Shown here piece by piece: positions 50,981 to 62,700 of a stretch of 64,000 nt of DNA; position 1 is the first letter of the stretch, and each line of letters begins with the position of its first letter. The stretch is from NCBI GenBank assembly GCA_029449235.1, contig JANATG010000001.1:4216001-4280000 (forward strand), written 5' to 3'. The position numbers and the translations under genes are program-made. Below the pieces are notes generated by a model. It was not told the DNA's origin. It saw nothing but the letters and a program-made list of their open reading frames with translations, and ran no database searches. This stretch comes from Linnemannia schmuckeri (taxonomy: Eukaryota > Mortierellomycota > Mortierellomycetes > Mortierellales > Mortierellaceae).

Positions 50981-51062
50981 TCTTTTTTTTTTTTTTTTTG
51001 CTGAGCCTTTTTTTTCTCACGGCGGCACCATCTTTATCGATTTTTTTACCAAGCATCAGCAG

Positions 51063-52399
51063 CTCAGTCGGCAAGGGTATACCTACAACTCCACCTATCG
51101 CTTCCAAGACATGCCAATTCCTAATACAATTTACCAGATGCTGGATAAAACTCTGTAAGTCCTTTTCTTTCAACAAAGTATTGGACGCTGTACACTTTTT
51201 ATACACACATATCTAACACTGATTTCTTGTGGTGGCGGCGGTATCCTTTTTTTCGTAGTAACATTCCATCTCATACGACCTAAAAAAACAATAGCCGTTT
51301 ATGCCAAGGGCGCCGATCTCGGCGACACTGATATTCCAGAAGTCATCATCTTGGTCGCAACACCAGAACGTGGTCGAGAGCTCGAGGAGACCTTTGCGGG
51401 CATCTTCTCCGCTGCCAGCGGTGTCCTTTCTAAACCTCAGAGGACTTTAGTCTTTGTCGACGATGCCTCTGTGGACAAATCCCTGAAGGCGATCAAGAAC
51501 AGCGGCGTAAACAACCGGCCCGTCTATATCAGAACTGCTGACCGAATCCATGCCCAATTCAAGAGCGAGGTCTTAGAACTGGGCACCATCACTCTCCTCA
51601 TTGCCGAGGGCGCAGAGGGATATGTTTCCAAGGGCCAGGACAACGACGTTTTGGCCGTCCGCCAACTCTCACCTGAAGATCTTCAGACCGCCGTCTTTGT
51701 CGAAATGGTCTATTCCGAGACAGTCACCTAGCTGCCTGCCTTTGTGACCTTTCAACCGCCCCGGTCACGATTGTTGTCCCCATTGTGGACAAAATTGACC
51801 AGTTGTTTTTAGATCTGGGGGATGATGTTGGTACAGTGGGCGTGTATATGAAAGTCCCAGACTATCGTAAGGAGTATTTGACCCGTCTCGAACACGAACG
51901 TATCGTCTTTTGTCCTGATCTCGCGAGTGCTCACGGGGAAGAGTTCGCAAAACAGACCGCCAAGATCTTGCAGGGCGATTACGATCGTATGAAGAAGATC
52001 GTCCCCAATGATCCGAACGTCATAGACAGCATCGTCTTTTATGGCAAGGACATGAACTCATCCCTTCGCGAAGTCCGCTTAGAGATCTTCCGATCGAGCA
52101 AGGCTCGCATCATGCTCACGAACGACGTGACGGCCCTCTTGGTGGACGATATCCCAGGCACAGGCGCCGCCATTGTCTACGCCGCCTACGCCGACGATGG
52201 AACGTGCATCAACTCTTTGCAATTCCTGGATATCGACGGTCATTACTCTTTCCAGACTGTAGTGGCAAAAACGGTCACCCACACTCTTACCAGGGTGATC
52301 GAAACTGGCCTCGAGACCTTCGTTGTAGGGAATTCAGAGACCAGAGAGATCTTTAGACGCGCCTTCATTGACATGCAAGACTGTCCCTGTGAACGTTAA
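51063..52399 (+). pseudogene. degenerate DEAD-box RNA helicase-like gene, frameshifted
   Basis: Translation follows the two-RecA-domain DEAD-box layout with motifs lost. The first exon (to 51154) reads YRFQDMPIPNTIYQMLDKTL, Q-motif-like. After an intron (51155-51258) comes PKKTIAVYAKGADLGDTD, then directly IPEVIILVATPERGRELEET, matching motif Ia; the Walker A (GKT) stretch that should lie between is missing. IAEGAEGYVSKG sits where DEAD is expected, and FVEM where SAT is. From 51785 domain 2 follows: ERIVFCPDLASAHGEEFAKQ, FYGKDMNSSLREVRLEIFRS, ARIMLTNDVTALLVDDIPGT; the HRIGRxGR motif is absent. A frame change near 51715-51722 (one base short) separates the halves, and the exon 1 frame that looks helicase-like is also out of phase. 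Either a pseudogene or a former pseudoenzyme; the 5' end is uncertain and a transposon lies just upstream. Confidence 0.6.
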
Positions 52400-53282
52400 C
52401 CACCACCTCATCTCTTCTCCATCCTCTTCTTCCTCTTCCCTATTGTCCCACGCACAAACAATGGTCCTTCCTAAAACACCATTCATTTCTTCGTTTCTTT
52501 GCTTTCCGTTTCCTCCTTCCTATTATTTCCCTTTTTTTTCCCCTCTTTCTCCCCTCATCTTCAAACAATAACACTGAGCTATTTTGAACTCCAGATAGGA
52601 AGAAGTCTATTCCATTTGATACTTTTTTATCCCCTTTGTTGCTGCTTTTTAACAATAGTCGATGTCTTAATGGAAGCAAAGTACAGGGAATAAATAAAAA
52701 AAAGGAAGAAAAATGTTGTACAAAAAAGGTGTATCTTTTTTCACCTTTCGACCACATTGGACCTTCGCAAAGCAATCGACTGATACAGAATAGAAGGCTA
52801 CCATGGAGAGGAAGACTGTTTGAAAAATTATATTTTTGAAATGTAGAAAGAAAGGACGATAGTGTAGAGAGAGCTGAAAGAAGATGATGAAAGGAAAGGA
52901 GCGAAGTAGTTTGAAAAAGAGCAAGGGGGAAGAATGGTGTTGTTTTTGTAGCTTTCGTGGTGGGACATTATTTTTTGATATCGAGGGATCGATGGAAGGC
53001 TTGTGCTTTAGGGATGGGGAATAGAAGGAAAGGATGAACAGGTGTGAGGACGGTATGGTCCGAAAGGTGGAGAAAGGGTCTTTTTTGAGAGAGGTATGAG
53101 TGTTTGGATAACATGAACATGTGAGTGGCAATAACGGAGGGTAAAAAAGTACAAAACAGCTCTTGTGTAATAAGATCGCAGCCTTTATGGAGGCTGATGG
53201 GAATAGTAGAAATGAAAAGAAAAAAAATAATTAGTGAAGAAACATGTCCACCAAAAGACGGACGGATATGTGTGTTGTTATT
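52400..53282. other. convergent 3' flanks
   Basis: Between the helicase-like remnant and the stop of the Msb1-like gene. It is C/T-rich up to about 52560, then A/G-rich on +. No coding or structured RNA signal is seen; presumably 3' UTRs of both neighbours. Confidence 0.4.
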
Positions 53283-56200
53283 TTAGGCGACCTCGACCTG
53301 CAAAACCGCCTGAGACTCGAACGGGTGCACTGGCGCTTGCTCCTGCTGCTTCTGCTGCGCCTGCCCCTGTTCCTGCTTCTGCAACTGCTCCAACTGCTGC
53401 TGCGCCTCTCCATTATACCGCGCAACCTCCTCCTCCAGCTTATCAACGACCACCCACCCAACAGCACCATCCTCAACAGGCTCCAACATGACCCATCCGC
53501 TATCCTGACCCGCCATGTGCTCGATACACATCCAAGGGAAGACTTCGTCCATCTTCTCGACTGTGCGGGTCATCACATCCTGACGACGCACTCCTAGAGG
53601 CAACAAGCGTCTCTTCCGTCCTCCATTGACGCTGGTGGGCAATCCTGCTGATGGGGAAGGGACTGCGGCGGTCTTCTTGCTCGCCTTGAACTTCTTACCA
53701 AACAATCCGCCCTTGCTCTTGCCACCGCTCGTGGTCGCCGACGACTTGACAGAACTTGGGGTGGCAGACAACTCCGTAGAAGCAGAACGCTTATCGGACG
53801 AGGACGACGGCAAAGAGCCATATCCAGAACCACCGGAGATCAGAGGCGAGGGCATGCTCTTGGCTCTTGAGGGACTCACTGCCGTCATCGGTTCGGGGGA
53901 GTTCACGGCACGGGGGACACTGTCCAACTGGGGCATGGTCGACCCACGCACAAACGATCCGCTGCTGATAATCGTCGCCTGGCTCACTCCTCCCGTCGAT
54001 CCGGCCTTCAACGCTGCCATCGCCTTGGGGTCCTTGGCTAACGCAATAAAGCTCTCCTGAGCGGCCTTCAACGCCGCGGCTCTCTGGGCTGGGCTCGGTC
54101 CTTGATCCTGTTGTTGTTTTTGCTGTCCGTTCTTGTTGATCGCTTGGCCTAGACGAGATGGCTGTTGTCCTGGAAGATCCGAGTTTGCTGTCATTGCTCG
54201 CTGCTGTTGCTGGGATTGAGACTGTTGGAATGTTGAGTTCGTCTCCTTCTCGTCCTCCACTGCGGTCACAGTCGAGCTCTGTTGCTTCCAAGGATCCTCC
54301 TGGGACGACATCCGTTGTTGAGACTTTTGGATTCCAGACAGATACTGCTCCGGTTCAGTGAAGAATTCAGATTTGAAGCCAAGCTCAGAAAACTGGTCCC
54401 ATTGCACCTGGTAGTAGAGCTTACCATCCTTCAGGAGCGTTGCGGCCGAGAACCGGTATTCCTTCTTCTCGCCCGCAGTGGCTGCCTTCTTGGGGATGCG
54501 TTCTCTAGTAGGTGATGTGGGTGGGTCTTGAGGCTTGGGCGAGGTGGCGGCACCGTCTGAAGAAGAAGACTTGAGGGATACGGACGCGGATGAGGGGTTG
54601 GTCGACGAAGACGACTCTTCCTCGTTTGAAGCCGCACCACTATCATCTGTAGTGTAAGAGCTGTCAGAGACGAGGGTTTCTCCAGACAAATCACGCACAA
54701 CAGCTGTACTAGTAGACTTTTTTGAGCGACCAAGAGGGCTGGAAGGTGGACTGAGAGTCATACCATTCTTCTTCTTGGCGGCCATAGAAAGTGCAGAGGT
54801 GGCTGCTGCGGTCATGAGAGGACTCTTGGTGACCTTGCGGCGATGCTGTTCCCTAGTAGGCGAGAGAGAACCACTACCCGACCCAATCATAATGCTGGCG
54901 GCCGAGGCGCGTCGTGTTCCGTTCCATGTGTTCTTGGCGCGCATCAAGCCGTTGCCACTGTGTCCATTGAATCCTGAGGTTGACTCTGTTGTCACCGTCG
55001 TGGTGGTGATGGTGCTGGCCACTGAAGCCACGCTGTCAGCAGAAATAGGGAGGGACTCCTGTGCCATACGTCTCCAACTGTCTGAGGAACCGCCGTCACC
55101 AAGGTGCATGAAAGCAGGGGCAGTAGCTGGCGCAGGACTGAGGAGGCTGTCCTCTTGGTCCTGACCTGCACTGGTGACGGCTCCCAACATATCGTCGATG
55201 AAATTGAGCTCCAGACGAGGTGGTTCGATCGAGACCACAGGAGCTCCTGCGGTGGTTGTGGTCGCTGGTGAAACGACGGAGGAAGCGGTGGTAGCAGTTG
55301 TACCGACAACCTGGTTGTTGATCCTCACAGGCTTCAACTGATCATCACTCTGCTTGTTGCGCAGTTTGAACGACAAGGCGCGGATAAAACCAGGAGTTTT
55401 GGACTTGTTGCCGGTGTCCACGCTGAGCTGCTGTGAGGACGAAGTGGAAGAGCTGGAGAAGGTGACTCCTTGCTGAAGAGCAGGTCGGTTCTTGTCAGCG
55501 CCACCACCAGTGCTGCGCGAACGGTTGGGTTGTTGAATACCGCCTTTTTGCTGACGTGGCGAAGAAGCAGTAGAAGAGTTGCTGCGAGTGCTGGTGCTAC
55601 TGGTAGGCGAGCGCTTGGTGCTGTTACTGCCATTTGTAGACTGGCCCTGGATGTAGCCTGGAGGTGGCGAGATAGGGCGCTCAGGGAAGCTCTCTTGAAA
55701 CTTGGACTTGACCTCACCTCGAGGAGAAAGGGGTACAGTGGCGATAGGCGTGAAGATGACGCTGACTTCGGCAACTTTTGGCGGACGCGAAACAACCTCG
55801 AAAGCCTTCTCGGCAGGATGCTCGTGCATAGGTGAGCTGACCAAATGTGAAGTCTCGATAGGGAGAGACAAGGTGTTACCAAAGGGCTGAGACGTTTGGG
55901 AGCGCATACCCATGCTGGTGGTGAACGAGGGCAAGTCACGGACATTAAGGTCCATCATCGACTTGGGGCGGTCGCTCAAGGTCAACTGAGGGCGACGGCG
56001 AGGCTGAACAGGCAGACCTTCCAAGTCCATGGGGGACGACTCAAGGCAGAACTCTGAGCTGGCGCGGGCGGGCTCCTCATCACAGATATCATGAAGCTGC
56101 AAGTAAGGATCGTTGACAACAAAGTCGATGACAGACTGACCATCGGTTTGCAGCTGCTGTGGATGAAGGATGATGGGCTCGCTATAGATCTCGTTAGGAC

Positions 56201-58529
56201 GTCGGTTAGAACGGATGCCCATACTGCTGAAGGGATCCATCGACATTGAGCGACGAAGGGCCGAGTTACGACGAGCACGTTGAGGGCGCATTGAGGGCGA
56301 GGTTCTGACAGGGGAGTTGTGGAGGACTTGGCTGATACGAGCATTGTTCGAGGCAGCCATGCGGTGAAGCGAATTCTGGGGGGAAGAGCTACCTGGTGCG
56401 CGGTTATTGTAGGGAGAGTCTTGCTGAGACTGAGCACGGTTCAATGCCTGATACAAGTTGGGCTGGTTCTCTTGCATGTGGCGCATACGCATAGTGGCCA
56501 GTTTATCTTGTGAGAGATCGCGGAAGCTGCGGAGAGGAGCAGCTGGAGGACCGGCAAGTCCGAATCCACTGCTGTTACTGCTGGCGCTGTTGGACCGGGT
56601 GACTCCATGCTTGTCCAGGTACGCTGCTGTACGAAGGGGTTCCCTCTGAAAGCTGGCCAACGAGGGCATCTCGTCAGAGTGCATGTCAATGCTTTGGCTA
56701 AAATCCCATCCGAGACCGTCAGCAAAATCGGGGATCAGAGAGTCATGGGGCTCTTCAGGCTCATTAGCATGGGTCACCTCAGGGTCAGAGTCATATCCTT
56801 CCTCTGCATCAGGAGCCTCTGGATCATTCGACTTATCGTAGAGACTCTCCATATCAGCGACCGACGATCGTCTGCGGTTCATCATCACGGCTGGCCGCAA
56901 CAATTGGTGTGCAGACATGTTCTCCTGTTGACGAAGACGGTTGAGATGGGACATGTCCTGCATGAGCTCCTCGTACTCAGTCCGCTCTTCCTCATAATAG
57001 GGCGATGTAGGTCGAGGGGATGCAGGAAGAGGCGAGGTGGGTCTTGAGATCGATACGCTCGACTTTGCCAAGGACTGAGATCGGGAAAGGGAGCCTTCAA
57101 AGACACCACCAGCGTGCGAGAGCGGTGATGCAGACTGGGGCGTCAAGACGGTGTCAAAGTATCCGTTGGCGTTGGCAAAGCTGCGAGGGGTTGTTGCGCT
57201 CATGGGCATGCTAGAGCCAGCACTTGAAGGGAGAGATATATCGAGGCGGGAGGGCAGGTTGTGGTAGGGCATTTGCATCCGCATGTTGGCCGTATCCTCA
57301 TTCTGTTGACGGGCACTCTTGAGGACTCGGGTCTCGCTGCAAAAGTATGTGTTCTCGTCCCAGTCGTCGGGCTGGTCAATCTTGGCAAGGTCGTACTGAG
57401 TCTTGATGCGGAGGAAGGCGCGCAGGAGGTCTTCGCAGGCAGCGCCCCAGAGGTTGCGTTGTTGGAGAGAAGCGTCAAAGGTGGTGAACTCGCGCTCGGG
57501 CTCTGCCATGATGCTCAATGAGATGGCTTTGGCAACAACGACCAGCGTCATGCCGTTGAGATGAGCAAGGAGAGTGACATCGGCGCAGAGAGAAAAGAGA
57601 TCGAGCAAGATAGACCGGTTTGTGGCTGGGAGATCCTTGATGAACTTTGAGAAATTGCGATCTAGAAGAAGTGAACGTTTTTTGCAATGGACAGTTAGCA
57701 TTATCGCCAATGGGTCAATGCGTAAATACAAAAGAAAGGCTCATACTGCATGTGAGGAAAAGAGCGTAATTACCTTGGTCGAGATACAGAACGCGATAGT
57801 CATCATATGTGACAAGAGTCTCTTCTGAGTATCGAATGGCCCACTTCATGGCGTGAGCAACCAGATGGATATCGAGCCGGTGCAAAGGTGAGAGCTCGGT
57901 GCTGGCATCATCATCGAGGATCATACGTATCGTGTTGAGGATGACCTTTTGGCTCTGACCCATCTGCACCTGGCGCAGAATGCCCTTTGTTGTGAGTCCT
58001 ATAAATAACAAAGGCGGCAGGAAAAAAGAATTATTTCCCGTGTTAATTAAACCATAGATGCATATAGCTCACCATGCATGTCGTATTAACAGTCGTCCCT
58101 TTTTTCTATTGTAACAAGAATAACACACAAGTACAGGAGGAGGTTGTTGAACTTGCCTCTCTCTCGGATTTCTTTGACACATCGCTTTACAATCAGAAGT
58201 GTCATCTCCATAGATAGATCGGGCATCGCCATGTTATTCTCGGTCTCAGCCTCTGCGAAGACTTTAGAAATAAGCCCCTTCTTCTGGATACTCTTGGCAC
58301 GGCGAAGGTTGCCATTGCTGGAGGAGCGCAATAGACTGCCCCGTCGAGAGAGCGATGGATTGCTGCCAGAATAAGGAGAAGTTGGATCGAGTGACCGGGA
58401 CTGAGACATGTCGCTCGTGGCTGTGAAGATGCTGACTCCGCTCGAAGCGGGCAGATTGGTGGAGCTCCCTGCTTGGTTTTTGAAGGACTCGCGCAGGTTT
58501 TTGGCGCTGGATACAAGTCGGACGGACAT
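53283..58529 (-). CDS. RhoGAP-like Msb1/Mug8-domain morphogenesis protein
   Basis: Three exons (58529-58157, 57998-57774, 57661-53283), introns 158 and 112 nt, encode 1658 aa. Residues about 95-300 form a helical RhoGAP-like domain: VKRCVKEIRERGLTTKGILR (GILR is where RhoGAPs carry the arginine finger), RLDIHLVAHAMKWAIRYSEE, LVTYDDYRVLYLDQ, and NRSILLDLFSLCADVTLLAH with LNGMT. This resembles the Msb1/Mug8 family of fungal polarity proteins that work with Cdc42/Rho GTPases; function is by family. The remaining ~1300 residues are disordered and Ser/Pro-rich, ending in a Gln-rich tail (QKQEQGQAQQKQQEQ). A moderately conserved-looking block, YRFSAATLLKDGKLYYQVQW, lies near 1255. Intron 1 has a GC donor (AGAG/GCAAGT, 58156), required by frame. 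ATG at 58529 begins MSVRLVSSAKNLRESF. Confidence 0.82.
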
Positions 58530-59721
58530 GTCGTATATGTGTAGTTAAGGGTTGTGGAGAAATAAGGGAGAGGAAGAGAGCGAAAGGAGTTGAAAGGAGG
58601 TGGTTGTTGGATTTCTTTTTTGGTGAAAAAAGGTGAGGGGTTGCTGGATCCAGTTAATATTGTTGTAGTAGTTGAATCCTGGTTGTCGGAAAAATCATTG
58701 GTGGCGGAGTCGAGAACATACACACACAGAGCACACAGGTCACACAGACAGGAGTTAGTAGCACAGTGATCAATTTAAACAATAATTAGTAGAAGTGAAT
58801 AAAAGAGAGAGGGTTAGCATTAGCAAAAAAGAAAGGTTAGTAAAAAAAAAAAAAAAAAGAGAGAGAGAGAGAGAAGGAACGAGAGAAAAAGAGAAGGTAA
58901 TGGTGATGGTTAGTTATCCAGGCGGAGATATCAGTTGGGCGAAGCACTGATGGGTGACTGACTGTGCTGGAGGTGATCAATCAGGTCGTGGTGATGAAAT
59001 CAGTCGGTCTCAGGTCAAAAAAAAAAAAAAGTGGCCAGTGCGTCCTCTCCTTGCCACTGCGCCTGGGCGGATCATAAAATGCAAAAAAAAAGAGTTGCTG
59101 TGGCCTGTGGAGGAGAGCAGCGTTGTCGGAGACGGAGATGAAAATCTCTCCAAGAGGAGTCACTCACTCTACGTGCTAGTAGTCTGTACTTTCACACCTC
59201 TTTTTCTTGTTGTAGTAGTAGTTGTTTTTGTTGCTGATAATGTTGTCGTTGTTGACGTGCGTCTTTCCCAGTGATTCCTCAACTAAGCGGTTATCTCTCG
59301 CTACTTCTCAGGGTTCACTCTTGTGCACTTGGGTCGTCGTTTAGGTTGCCTCTTGGTACGAAGGGAAGAAAAGATGGATGGTGGCGATGGAGGAGTGTTG
59401 ACGAGGGTAGACAAGGGCAGGGCGAGAGAAGGATGGGGTAGAAAGTAATAGAGAGTAGTGAACTTGCGTCAAGAAGGTATGAAGAGAGTAATAGAGAGAG
59501 AAAAAGACAAAGGAGGCAATGGGTATACTCAAACAAGTAGTAGTAGTAGTCGGTATCAGAGATGTGAGAGGAGAAAAGATAAAACGAAAAGGTGGAAAAA
59601 TCGTGGCAAGTGTGAGGGGAGTCTAACGACACACGGTACTAAAAATGCGGAGACCTTAAAAAAGGGAGGAACTGAGGCCATGGTGGAGAAAGGGCCAGAT
59701 AACTGAAGAGCATTGCGCAAG

Positions 59722-59766
<45 letters not shown>

Positions 59767-62700
59767 GCGTTCGACGATGCCATGCGGGTGTGCTCAACAT
59801 ACAGTTATCGACTCTTGTCTTTTTGCAACGACTTTTGAGGAGACGGTTCGAAAAGATAGTAAGATTGGTGTTGTCGTTGTTTTTTTTTTTTTTTTTGAGA
59901 GTGATAAAAAATAATGGTACAGTGGAGAAGCAACGCACAGAAAATAGGAAAAGAGAGAAAGAATAGAAAGAGGAAAAGGAATAGCAAACGAAAACAAAGA
60001 AAAACAAAAGAGGAAAAATGAGAGTCGAAGATGCAAAAAAAAAAGGATATGAATAGGAACGGAAGAAAACAAAAGAAACAAGAAGAGAGGGAAGCAACAA
60101 AGGCCGGGGTGTGTCTTGGTTCACAAGGTAATCAGGGGAAGGGAAGTAGTGGCGGGGCTAGCCCTCTTGAGAGGCAGCATATGGCTTGAGTAAACCCCAA
60201 TACTGTCCATTGTTTTTTTTCGCCTTGGTCATGTATAATGTTTATAATGGTGGTCGTTTTGAAATGGCTCCCATCGAGAGTATCCACGGTGAGGAAGGGG
60301 CAACGAAGTGACAAGGGGGTGCATGAAAATTATCATCCTTTTTCCATCCCATGTTAAGACAAGAATCAAAAATGGTACCCCGGGGCAGAGAGCCAAACAA
60401 ACGACAACAAAAAAAAATAAACAGTGCAAAAGGTATTTTGGAGTTTGTCATTTCAAAGGAATAGTTTGGAGAGAAGATCTGGGAACTGCGTTCCTTTCCA
60501 TCCTTATCCTCGGATGCGGACCTCCCATCCCTTCCTTCATCCGATTAATCATTTTTTTTGCGGGATGGAAACGTTTGGGAGAGATGGGCTGGACAGTTTT
60601 TGGAGTTCAGCTGTTTACCTTAAATACCGCCACGAGATTTGTATGCTTCTCGGAAGGGCGATGAACGGCGACGGCTGGGATCTTTGAGAAATATCAAATA
60701 GCCCTCGAACTCGAGCGAAAGTGATGTGAGATGTATGGGCCTATTTAACGGACGAAACAAGACAAAACAAGGCAGACAAAGATCCGCAGAAAGGAAGGAG
60801 TCAGAGGGAAGAAGCCGAGTAAAATGAGAGGGAAAGGTTTTATAGTGAAAAGAGGATGGGGAGAGCAAAGAAAAAAAAAAGGAGAAAGGGCAGAATCTTC
60901 AACGGAGAGGTGAAGGAGAGTGACTCCTGTCGATTTGAAAGAGCAAATACAAAAGAAAAAAGTGGAGACAATTGAAAAGGGATGGAGGCAATAAGGGTAG
61001 CAGGAGTTAGAGCAGCGGCTACGAGGCCAAGAGGAGCCAAGACTCGTCATTCAGTACAAGATTGCCAGAAGGAGCAGAAAGAGTAAAAACAACAGAGCGA
61101 GAACAAGAAAGCAAAAGGTAGCATGCTGAAGGGTGGATATATATAAACAAGGATTACGCGACAGAAATCACGAATAGAGTGATTGTATTTGGCATATACA
61201 CGCAAAAAAAAAGAGTCAGGGTAAAATAAATAAGAATCGAAAAGGGACAAGCAGCTGGAAGAGTATTGAGGTAGCAACAAGCTATGCCTGTTTCTTTCTG
61301 TTGTGTTTAGATTATCCACACTGCACGGCAAGTGACCCCAATAAACACCATTGGCGCATCGTTAATGTACGATGTTTTTTTTTTCTTTTTTCTTTTGGAC
61401 TGATGGAGGGTAGAAGGATCCTTTGGCGTTTAAAAATGGGAGGTTTGTGGTGCTGTTGAAGGGGCCTATTTTTTTTCCAGATAGATGACCATATCGAACA
61501 AACAGCGAGAGAGAGAGTGTGTGTGTGTGTGTGCTGCTGCAAGGATAATAATACCGTCGTACGTAGCATGAACCGAAGTAACAAAAGAAAGGGGTTCGAA
61601 AAGGCCACAAATAAAATTTTCAAAACGCCCAATGCGGCAGGGACCATCGGGCAGGCACGATCTGCAGCCATAAAATTACCAATGGGCGAATAGGAGGGGG
61701 GCACAAAAGAGGGGAGAGGGTCCTGGACAGACCCATGCAGACATACAGGAACACATCAATAAAAACACAGGAGTAGTGACTTGTAAGAGAACATAGCTGG
61801 AGAATGTTTGGCGCCACAAACTGTGAAAAGCCAAAAAGGACAAGGAGGCAGAAGATGTAACAGTTGGAGGGGGCAGTGTGCGAAGGAGTAGGTAGAGGTG
61901 CTTTGACAACAAAAAAAGAACAATTAATGTTCCTAAAGTGTGCGCTCCAATGGTTAGTACAGTCGAGGATGCATCCTCCCGAAGAGATAAAAAAAAAAGA
62001 GAAAGTATAACGTTGTTTGTTGAATTATGATATCTCGCCTTTTTCTTTCCCGAGGAATCGGCAAGAGGCAATAGAAGTGCGCCCTGCCTTTCATAGACAC
62101 ACCAGATGGGGGATGCTCAGAAAATCATAGAGAAAAACGAGGACAAATAGGCAGAAGGGAGATGGTGGAGTGTGTGTGGAGAAAACTTACCGTTTGTAGC
62201 AAAAGACAAGTGTGATCGAGGATGAAACGTCAAACCCGAGCAGAAAGTGGTGGTTGTGCCGAAGTATGTACGACAGAAAAGGAAGCAAGCACTGCGTTGT
62301 GAGAGCGTTGGTGGTGCCTGAAGGAGTGTGAGAAGGGTATACTTTTAATTCTAGAGCTGGTTATTCCGGCGGTGCAAGAAAATAGGCAGGAGTAGCTGGA
62401 GACTGGGATTTCTTTTTTGTAGTGTAGCCTTGGAGAACTATGATCTGCTGATACTGAGAGGCTTTTTGTGTATGTTGTACGTGTTATTAAAAGGGGAAGG
62501 GTGAAAAGTAGTAATGGGAGTGTACCGAAGGATAAAGAGAAATGAAAAGAAAAACAGAGATGAGATGTGGAAAATAAGAAAGGAGAGATGTTCGATATAA
62601 CGTTTTAGATACAGAAAATATATAACAAATGAAAAAAGCGGTTGTTGTTGCGAAGGAAGGGCCAAGATTTGTCAGGGTCACCGATGAAGGGGTATTGCTA

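Noticed and set aside
51723..51812. A 90-nt GT..TAG intron that would remove the stop in the helicase-like gene
   Set aside because: Its phase (0) does not match the downstream frame, and it would delete the helicase-like segment LSTAPVTIVVPIVDKIDQ; a frameshift explains the data better.
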